Assembly (NCBI RefSeq): GCF_013087525.1
Contig: NZ_JABFCS010000001.1
Coordinates: 2,914,001-2,978,000, forward strand
Direction: 5' to 3'
Length of the DNA stretch: 64,000 nt
Source of the DNA: Ramlibacter montanisoli
GTDB lineage: Bacteria; Pseudomonadota; Gammaproteobacteria; Burkholderiales; Burkholderiaceae_C
In this document: positions 35,005-41,708 of the stretch, one piece after another
Layout: the number at the start of each line of letters is the position of its first letter
Numbering within the stretch: the first letter of the stretch is position 1
Program-made: the position numbers and the translations under genes
Notes under the pieces: generated by a model
The model's database searches: none
Told to the model about the DNA's origin: nothing
Seen by the model: the letters and a program-made list of their open reading frames with translations, nothing else

Positions 35005-36869
35005 GCCGCTTCGAAGGTGACCAGCAGCTGCAAGCTCGCCACCTGCTGCCCGGCCTCGACGTGCAGGCTGCGCACCGTGCCGTCGCGCGGGGCTGCCAGC
35101 GCGTGCTCCAGCTTCATCGACTCCACCACCACCAGCGTGTCGCCCTTCTTCACGCCGCTGCCCGCCTGCGCGTGCACCGCGATCACCTTGCCGTTGAAGG
35201 GCACGCGCAGCTCGCCGGCCGCGGCACTGCCTTGGGCGCCCGCGGGCGGATCGAAGGAGGCATCGTGCAGGAACAGGTCGACGGGACCGACCTGCACGTG
35301 CCAGTTGCCCTCGTCCATCGCCACCACCTGCGCCTGGCCGGCGGCCACGCCCTCGGCCTCGCACAGCGGCACGTCGAACACGGAGCCGCGGTGCAGGATG
35401 CGCAGCGGCCGCGCGAAGGGTGAAGGCAGCGCGTGCGCCGCACCGCGCGGCAGCACCGCGGAGAAGGCGGCTTCGGCGGCGACGCCGTACTCCTCCTGTT
35501 CCAGCTGGTGGCGGATCGAGTCGGCGTGTTCGGCGAGGAAGGGGATCAGTGCCTCCCCCTTGGCGAACACCGGGTGCCGCAGGCAGGTGGCGAGCAGCCG
35601 CCGGTTGGTCGGCAGGCCGAGGATCTGCAGGCGGTCCAGCGCCGAGGCGAGCCGCCCGATCGCTTCGGCGCGCGTGGGCGCGTGGGCGACCAGCTTGCCC
35701 AGCATCGAGTCGTAGTAGGGCGGCACTTCCAGCCCGGCGAAGATCGCGTGCTCGAAGCGCAGCGGCCCGTTGCCCGGCCCGCTCATGGGCGGCGGCACGA
35801 AATGCCGCACCGTGCCCGCGTGCGGCCTGAACTGCTCGTCCTCGGCGCACAGGCGCACTTCGATGGCGTGGCCCTGGAAGCGCAGCTCGCTCTGGCGGCA
35901 GGGCAGGCGTTCGCCGCAGGCGATGCGCAGCTGCCATTCCACCAGGTCGAGCCCCGTCACCATTTCCGTGACCGGGTGCTCCACCTGCAGCCGCGTGTTC
36001 ACTTCCATGAGATAGAAGGCGCCATCCTCATCCAGCAGGTATTCGACGGTGCCCGCCCCGACGTAGCCCACGCTGCGCGCGAGGTCCACGGCGCATTCGC
36101 CCATGGCCTGGCGCAGCTGCGCGTCCACCGCCGGACTCGGCGTCTCCTCGATGATCTTCTGGTGCCGCCGCTGCACCGAGCAGTCGCGCTCGCCCAGGTG
36201 GATGCAATTGCCGTGCATGTCGGCGAACACCTGCACCTCCACGTGCCGGGGCCGCAGCAGCGCGCGTTCCAGCAGCAGCTCGCCGGAGCCGAAGGCCGAT
36301 TCCGCCTCCGAGCGCGCGCTGCGCAGGGCCGGCTGCAACTGCGACTCCTCGGTCACCAGCCGCATGCCGCGGCCGCCGCCGCCCGCGGCCGCCTTGATCA
36401 TCAGCGGCAAGCCGATGTCCTGCGCCGCCGCCACCAGGCGTTCCTCGGACTGGTCGGCGCCCTGGTAGCCGGGCAGGCAGGGGATGCCGCGCGACTGCGC
36501 CAGCTGCTTGGCGCGCGACTTGCTGCCCAGCGTGCGGATCGCATCCGCCTGCGGGCCGATCCAGCTCAGGCCGGCGTCCTCCACCGCCTGCGCGAACTCC
36601 GCGTTCTCGCTCAGGAAGCCGTAGCCGGGATGCAGCGCGTCGGCGCCGCTGCTGCGCGCGGCCGACAGCAGCTTGTCGAAGCGCAGGTAGGAGTCGGCCG
36701 AGGCGTGGCCGCCGATGGGACTGGCGAGCGTGGCCTCGCGCACGTGCAGCGCGTTCGCATCGGCCGCCGAATACACCGCCACGGTCTCGATGCCGAGGCG
36801 GTGCGCCGTGCGGATGATCCGCCGGGCGATCTCCCCGCGATTGGCAACGAGCAGCCGGCGGATCTTCAT
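35001..36869 (-). CDS. Acyl-CoA carboxylase alpha subunit (biotin carboxylase plus biotin carrier)
   Basis: The 622-residue subunit has the biotin carboxylase domain (about 1-445): RRLLVANRGEIARRIIRTA, IKAAAGGGGRGMRLV (ATP loop), ERDCSVQRRHQKIIEE and LMEVNTRLQVEHPVTE. It ends with a biotinyl domain whose lysine is in VVESMKLEHALAAP (about 580-593); ESMKLEH replaces the common EAMKM and occurs in methylcrotonyl/geranyl-type enzymes. It carboxylates biotin for transfer to an acyl-CoA by the beta subunit encoded at 38057-39658. It starts 2 nt after the previous dehydrogenase. Confidence 0.93.
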   Translation of the reverse strand: MKIRRLLVANRGEIARRIIRTAHRLGIETVAVYSAADANALHVREATLASPIGGHASADSYLRFDKLLSAARSSGADALHPGYGFLSENAEFAQAVEDAGLSWIGPQADAIRTLGSKSRAKQLAQSRGIPCLPGYQGADQSEERLVAAAQDIGLPLMIKAAAGGGGRGMRLVTEESQLQPALRSARSEAESAFGSGELLLERALLRPRHVEVQVFADMHGNCIHLGERDCSVQRRHQKIIEETPSPAVDAQLRQAMGECAVDLARSVGYVGAGTVEYLLDEDGAFYLMEVNTRLQVEHPVTEMVTGLDLVEWQLRIACGERLPCRQSELRFQGHAIEVRLCAEDEQFRPHAGTVRHFVPPPMSGPGNGPLRFEHAIFAGLEVPPYYDSMLGKLVAHAPTRAEAIGRLASALDRLQILGLPTNRRLLATCLRHPVFAKGEALIPFLAEHADSIRHQLEQEEYGVAAEAAFSAVLPRGAAHALPSPFARPLRILHRGSVFDVPLCEAEGVAAGQAQVVAMDEGNWHVQVGPVDLFLHDASFDPPAGAQGSAAAGELRVPFNGKVIAVHAQAGSGVKKGDTLVVVESMKLEHALAAPRDGTVRSLHVEAGQQVASLQLLVTFEAA

Positions 36870-36871
36870 GC

Positions 36872-38046
36872 TCACTGGGCGTTGGGGCGCTTGGCGATGC
36901 CCATCAGCTTGGCCAGGATGCCCATCATCACTTCGTCGGCGCCGCCGCCGATGGAGGCCAGGCGGCCGTCGCGGAACATGCGCGAGACCTTGTTCTCCCA
37001 GGTGAAGCCCATGCCGCCCCAGAACTGCAGGCAGGTGTCCGGCACCAGGCGGTTCAGGCGCCCGGCCTTCAGCTTGGCCATCGACGCCAGCTCCAGCACG
37101 TCCTGCCCCTTCACGTACAGGTCGCCGGCGCGGTAGGTCAGCGCGCGCAGCGACTCGACTTCGGTCTTGAGTTCCGCCAGCTTGAACTGCACCCACTGCT
37201 GGTCGGCCAGCGCCGCGCCGAACAGCTTGCGCTCCTGCGCCCACTCGATGGTCCACTGGATGCAGTTGGTGAGCGACTGCAGGCAGCTCGCCGCGGCCCA
37301 CAGGCGTTCCTCCTGGAACTGCTGCATCTGGTAGATGAAGCCCTGGCCCTCCTCGCCGATGCGGTAGCGCTGCGGCACGCGCACCTCGTCGAAGTAGATC
37401 AGGCCGGTGTCGGAGCTGTTCATGCCGATCTTGCGGATCTTGCGCGCCACCTCGATGCCGGGACGCAGCTTGCCGTTCTCGCGCATGGGCACGATCACCA
37501 GGCTCTTGTTCCTGTGCACCGGGCCCTCGCCGGTGTTGACCAGCATGCACATCCAGTCGGCCTGCAGGCTGTTGGTGATCCACATCTTCTGGCCGGTGAT
37601 CAGGTAATCGTCGCCGTCCTTGCGCGCGCGGCTCTTGATGCCGGAGACATCGCTGCCCGCGGCCGGCTCGCTGACGCCGATGCAGGTGACCATGTCGCCG
37701 GCGATCGCGGGCGCCAGGAATTCGCGCTTGAGTTCCTCGCTGCCGAAGCGCGCGAGCGCCGGCGTGGCCATGTCGGTCTGCACGCCGATCGCCATGGGCA
37801 CGCCGCCGCACTCGATGTGGCCCAGCGCTTCGGCCATGGCCATCGAGTAGGAGTAGTCGAGCCCGGCGCCGCCGTGGGCTTCCGGCTTGGTCAGCCCGAG
37901 CAGGCCCAGCTGCCCCAGGCGCTTGAACACCTGGTGCGCAGGGAAGATCTCGGCTTCCTCCCATTCGTCCACGTTGGGTTGATCTCCTCGGTGATGAAGC
38001 GCTTGAGCGTCTTCTGGATCTCGAGGTGTTCGTGGGTGTAGTCCAT
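36872..38046 (-). CDS. Acyl-CoA dehydrogenase, citronellyl/isovaleryl-CoA-dehydrogenase-like (one frameshift)
   Basis: The restored protein has about 391 residues. It begins MDYTHEHLEIQKTLKRFITE, then VDEWEEAEIFPAHQVFKRLG. Flavin/substrate loop GVSEPAAGSDVSGIKSRA; MWITNSLQADWMCMLVNTG; C-terminal FWGGMGFTWENKVSRMFRDGRLASIGGGADE. The frame breaks after EEINP at 37976-37978; one added base restores NVDEWEE. It sits between the carboxyltransferase and biotin carboxylase genes, as AtuD does in acyclic terpenoid degradation, so a branched acyl-CoA substrate is likely. The assignment rests on gene order and resemblance, not proof. Confidence 0.88.
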
Positions 38047-38056
38047 GCCTGTCTCC

Positions 38057-39658
38057 TCACATGCGCGCGACGCCGAACTGCATGGGCCGCACGCTTTTCG
38101 TTTCCGCTTCCGCCACCGTGTCCAGGCAGAAGGCCAGCACCGCGCGCGTGTCGCGCGGGTCGATCACGCCGTCGTCCAGCAGCAGGCCCGAGGTATAGAA
38201 GGCGTCTGCCTGCGACTCGAACACGTTGACGATCTTGTCGAACTGCGCCTTCGCCTGCACCGCGTCGGGCAGCACGCCCTTGCGTGCCAGCGCGGCCTCG
38301 CTGACGATCTGCATGGTGCGCGCGGCCTGCTCGCCGCCCATCACCGCCGTGCGCGCGCTCGGCCAGCTGAAAAGGAAGCGCGGCGCATAGCCGCGGCCGC
38401 ACATGCCGTAGTTGCCCGCGCCGAAGGAGGCGCCGCACTGGATGGTGAACTGCGGCACGGTGGCATTGGTCACGGCCTGGATCATCTTGCTGCCGTGCTT
38501 GATCATCCCGGCCTGCTCGCTCTCCTTGCCGACCATGTAGCCGGTGGTGTTCTGCAGGTACACGATGGGCTGCCCGAGCTGGCACATCCACTGGATGAAG
38601 TGCGTCGCCTTGTTGGCGCCGGGCACGTCGATCGGGCCGTTGTTGCTGATGAAGCCCACCGCATGGCCTGCGATGCTGCCCTGGGCGCAGACCGTCGCCG
38701 CGCCGTACAGCGGCTTGAACTCCAGGAGGGACCCGTCGTCCACCAGGCGGACCATGACCTCGCGCATGTCCACGGGCTCGCGCAGGTTGGAGGGCATGAG
38801 GGTGAGGAGGTCTTCCTTATTGGGGTCAGATTCCAATTTCGGGCGCGGCTGCGCCCCGCCCGTGCGCGCCACCACCTCCCGCGCGATCCCCAGCGCATGC
38901 CGGTCATCCTCGGCGAGATACTCGCCCAGCCCCGACACCGCGCTGTGCATCTCCGCGCCGCCCAGTTCCTCCTCGGTCGCGACCTCGCCGGTCGCCGCCT
39001 TGAGCAACGGCGGCCCCGCCAGGAAGGCGCGCGAGCGCCCGCGCACCATGATCACCACGTCGCTCAGCCCCGGCATGTACGCACCGCCCGCGGTCCCCGA
39101 GCCGTGCTGCACCGTGATCACCGGGATGCCCGCCGCCGACAGCCGCGCGAGGTTGCGGAACAGCGCGCCGCCCTGCACGAAGCCCTCGACGCGGTAGCGC
39201 ATCAGGTTGGCGCCGGCGCTCTCCACGAGGTGGATGAAGGGCAGGCGGTTCTGCAGCGCGAGCTCCTGCACGCGCAGGATCTTGTCCAGCCCCATGGCCT
39301 GGATCGCGCCGGCGTCGATGCCCGAATCGCTGGCCACCACCATGCAGCGCACGCCGCGCACGAAGCCGATGCCGGCGATCATGCCGCCGCCGGGCACCGA
39401 GGACTCCGCCTCGCGCGTGTCCTGCAGGTAGCCGGCCAGGCTGCACAGCGGCAGGTAGGGCTCGCCGGGATCGAGCAGCAGGCCGACCCGCTCGCGTGGC
39501 AGCAGCTGCCCGCGCTTGTCGAACACCGGTCGCGCCTCGGCCGACTTGTCGGCGGAGCGCTGCTCCAGCGCGCGCAGGGCCTGGATGCGTGCGAGCATCG
39601 CCTCGCGCCGCTGCAGGGCCAGGGCCGACTGCGGATTCCAGGACGGCGCGAAGTTCAT
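38057..39658 (-). CDS. Acyl-CoA carboxylase beta subunit (carboxyltransferase)
   Basis: The 533-residue subunit of the methylcrotonyl/geranyl-CoA carboxylase kind. N-terminal half: RERVGLLLDPGEPYLPLCSL, GMIAGIGFVRGVRCMVVASD, HLVESAGANLMRY, VQHGSGTAGGAYMPGLSD and AFLAGPPLLKAATGE. C-terminal half: SIAGHAVGFISNNGPID, LGQPIVYLQNTTGYMVG, FTIQCGASFGAGNYGMCGRGYAPRF-type segment and VMGGEQAARTM. It overlaps the SDR stop (ATGA). Between the halves an AT-rich 24-bp patch (38818-38841) encodes part of KLESDPNKED, unlike the flanking composition; it resembles a sequence commonly seen around REP-associated elements. Confidence 0.92.
   Translation of the reverse strand: MNFAPSWNPQSALALQRREAMLARIQALRALEQRSADKSAEARPVFDKRGQLLPRERVGLLLDPGEPYLPLCSLAGYLQDTREAESSVPGGGMIAGIGFVRGVRCMVVASDSGIDAGAIQAMGLDKILRVQELALQNRLPFIHLVESAGANLMRYRVEGFVQGGALFRNLARLSAAGIPVITVQHGSGTAGGAYMPGLSDVVIMVRGRSRAFLAGPPLLKAATGEVATEEELGGAEMHSAVSGLGEYLAEDDRHALGIAREVVARTGGAQPRPKLESDPNKEDLLTLMPSNLREPVDMREVMVRLVDDGSLLEFKPLYGAATVCAQGSIAGHAVGFISNNGPIDVPGANKATHFIQWMCQLGQPIVYLQNTTGYMVGKESEQAGMIKHGSKMIQAVTNATVPQFTIQCGASFGAGNYGMCGRGYAPRFLFSWPSARTAVMGGEQAARTMQIVSEAALARKGVLPDAVQAKAQFDKIVNVFESQADAFYTSGLLLDDGVIDPRDTRAVLAFCLDTVAEAETKSVRPMQFGVARM
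38818..38841. repeat. AT-rich patch resembling a repeat-element remnant inside the carboxyltransferase gene
   Basis: TATTGGGGTCAGATTCCAAT with ATTGG/CCAAT ends is about 40% GC in a 70% GC gene. GGGGTCAGATTCCAATT-like strings are familiar from repeats next to REP-associated transposase genes in Burkholderiales and Xanthomonas; that recollection is unverified. It is in frame and does not break the gene. Confidence 0.35.
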
Positions 39659-40544
39659 GGGCCGAACAGCTTGGGCGCCTGGTAGCGGTGGAAGCCGTCG
39701 AAGGGCTTGACCGCATCGCGCTGCTGCGCCTCGGCGGGCGCCGCGACCTGGCCCCAGCCCATGCGCACCTGCGGCCGCGCGCCGTCGATGCGCAGCACGG
39801 TGCCGCTGATGAAGGACGCGGCCGGCGACAGCAGGAACACGATGCCGGCGGAAGTCTCCGCCTCGTTGCCGAAGCGGCCGGCCGGCACCGTTCCGCGCAT
39901 CTCGCGCAGCATCGCCGCCGCCTCCGGGGGATAGTGGTCCATGCCGCTGGAGGCGATGTAGCCGGGCGCGACGGCGTTCACGCGCACGCCGCTGCGCGCC
40001 CATTCCATGGCAGCGGTTTCTGTGAAGCTCACCATGCCGGCGCGCGCCGCGCCGCTGTGCGCCATGCCGGGCATGGAGCCCCAGATGTCCGCCACGATGT
40101 TGACGATGGAACCGCCCTGGGCCTGCATGGACTGCAGGTAGCACTCGCGCGCCACCAGGAAGCCGCCGGTGAGGTTGGTCGCCACCACTGCTTCCCAGCC
40201 CTTGCCGGTGATCTGCTCCAGGGGCGTGATGTACTGGCCCCCGCGTTGTTCACCAGTCCGTGGATGCGGCCGTGCGTGGCCACCATGGCCTGCACCACGT
40301 CCTGCACGGCGGACTCGTTGCGGATGTCGCACACGTGGAAGCTGCAGCGGCCGCCGTCGGCCACGATCTCGGCGGCCACGTACTGCAGCTTGTCCAGCTT
40401 GCGCCCGAGCAGCACCACATGCGCACCGAGGGACGCGAGCTCGTGCGCCGTGCAGCGGCCGATGCCCGAGCCGCCGCCGGTGACCAGGATGACCTGGCCC
40501 GCGAAGACGCCGGGCGCGAAGACGGAACGGTAATGGCCGCTCAT
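39655..40544 (-). CDS. Short-chain dehydrogenase/reductase, AtuB-like position (one frameshift)
   Basis: The restored protein has about 296 residues. Cofactor motif VTGGGSGIGRCTAHEL (about 20-35), GLVNNAGGQY, catalytic region with HSGAARAGMVSFTETAAMEWA, then RVNAVAPGYIASSG. The usual catalytic tyrosine of YxxxK is not evident: the segment reads GMAHSGAARAGM, as in 2,4-dienoyl-CoA reductase-like SDRs that lack it. The frame breaks in the five-C run 40238-40242; one added base rejoins NNAG to GQYITPLEQ. It overlaps the TetR gene (ATGA) and heads the structural genes. Confidence 0.86.
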
Positions 40545-41215
40545 GGAATCTCCCCGATGAAAAGTGCCAGCGCCGCCGACGTGAGGTCGTCGAGCGAGGC
40601 TTCCTTGCGCCGATCGAACCACTGCACCGACCAGTTCAGCGCGCCGAACACCAGCAGGCGAGCGAGCTTCACCTCCGCGTGCAGCCGGCCGGATGCGTGC
40701 AGCGCGCGCAGCACGGGGTCCCACACGCCTTCGTACTCGCTCTTGAGTGCGGAAAGCGTCGCGCGCTGGCGCGGCGTGATCGACCGCGCCTCGTACAGCA
40801 TGACCGGATAGAAGTCGCTGCCGCTGCCCAGCAGCACCTCGAAGTGGTTGCGCACCAGGCGGCGCAGCTGCTCCTGCGCGTCCAGGCCTTCCATGCCCGC
40901 CAGCACGGTGCGCTGCCGCTCCAGCGCGCTGCGCATGCCCTCTTCCATCACCGCGAACAGCAGCGCCTGCTTGGTCTTGAAGTGATAGAAGGGCGAGCCG
41001 CGCTGCATGCCGGCGGCCGCGGCGATGTCGCGGGTGCTGGTGGCATCGAAGCCCTGGCGGCGGAACAGGCGCGCCGCGCCCAGGATCAGCGCGCGGCGGC
41101 GATTGCCGTCGTCACGCTCGTCCACCGTCTTGCGCGGCCGCCCGCGCGGGCGCTGGCCGCGCTGCGCGCGGGCGCTGGGGTGCGGGCGGAAGCCGGGTGC
41201 ATTCCGGCGGACCAT
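40541..41215 (-). CDS. TetR-family regulator of the acyl-CoA carboxylation operon
   Basis: The 224-residue protein has a basic N-terminal extension (about 1-38, PRGRPRKTVDERDDGN). The DNA-binding helices ALILGAARLFRRQGFDATSTRDIAAAAGMQRGSPFYHFKTKQALLFAV lie at about 41-89. A ligand-binding helical domain follows, with EARSITPRQRATLSALKSEYE. It is the first gene of the operon and overlaps the SDR start by 4 nt, so the regulator controls its own transcript. A palindrome-like site at 41239-41252 lies just upstream of its start. Acyl-CoA ligands are common in such regulators. Confidence 0.88.
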   Translation of the reverse strand: MVRRNAPGFRPHPSARAQRGQRPRGRPRKTVDERDDGNRRRALILGAARLFRRQGFDATSTRDIAAAAGMQRGSPFYHFKTKQALLFAVMEEGMRSALERQRTVLAGMEGLDAQEQLRRLVRNHFEVLLGSGSDFYPVMLYEARSITPRQRATLSALKSEYEGVWDPVLRALHASGRLHAEVKLARLLVFGALNWSVQWFDRRKEASLDDLTSAALALFIGEIP

Positions 41216-41238
41216 AGCAGAGCCCGCGAATTACGGCA

Positions 41239-41252
41239 AGCAAGCGCTCGGT
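41239..41252 (-). promoter_or_regulatory. Candidate TetR operator
   Basis: On the minus strand ACCGAGC-GCTTGCT is a 14-bp dyad with two mismatches, centred about 30 nt upstream of the tetR ATG. It lies between the DUF302 stop and the tetR gene, the only sizeable gap in the operon head, so it is the likely autoregulatory site. Confidence 0.35.
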
Positions 41253-41274
41253 GAAAAGAGAGGCGCGGCCGCGT

Positions 41275-41663
41275 TCAGGCGCCCAGTGCGTCCCGCACGC
41301 GGCACAGCTTGTCGTAGGCCTCGTTGGCGACCGCCTTCAGCGCCGGGTCGTCGTTGCCCGCGGTCAGCTGCAGGGGATCGGCGAACACCACGGCCACCTG
41401 GCCCGGTCCGTCCTCCCGCACCAGCACGTTGCAGGGCAGGAAGCGGCCGATGTCGGGATCGGCGGTGACCGCCCGTAGGCGAGCCCGGGGTTGCAGGCGC
41501 CGAGGATGCGGTAGGCGGGGATGTCCTTGCCGATCTTTTCGCGCAGGGCGGCCTGCACGTCGATCTGGCTCAGGATGCCGAAGCCTTCCTTCTTCAGCTC
41601 CTCGGTGACGCGTTCGAGCGCCTGCGGGAACTGCAGGGCGAGGCGGGACTGGATCAGGGACAT
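41275..41663 (-). CDS. DUF302 domain-containing protein (one frameshift)
   Basis: The restored 129-residue protein is LQFPQALERVTEELKKEGFG, then ILSQIDVQAALREKIG, PAYRILGACNPGLAYG, DIGRFLPCNVLVRE and VVFADPLQL, the pattern of DUF302: small soluble proteins with a conserved GACNP segment. The frame breaks at the C run 41472-41474; one added base rejoins LAYG to AVTADPDIG. The function is unknown, but these genes often accompany sulfur, redox or metal stress genes. It has a well-defined promoter with an operator-like dyad (41687-41708) located in the 3' end of the uvrA-like gene. Confidence 0.85.
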
Positions 41664-41686
41664 GCGGCACTCCGGTGCAAAGGATT

Positions 41687-41708
41687 CAATCTATCCGATT
41701 ATAGATTG
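41687..41708 (-). promoter_or_regulatory. Promoter of the DUF302 gene with dyad operator over the -10 box
   Basis: CAATCTAT (41687-41694) and ATAGATTG (41701-41708) are perfect 8-bp arms around ATTATA, which on the minus strand gives a consensus TATAAT (41703-41698). Its 5' edge is 40 nt from the DUF302 ATG. The block is AT-rich in a 70% GC setting, and the TAA stop of the uvrA-like gene lies inside it. A repressor bound here would block polymerase. It could alternatively be a hairpin that ends the uvrA-like transcript. Confidence 0.6.
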
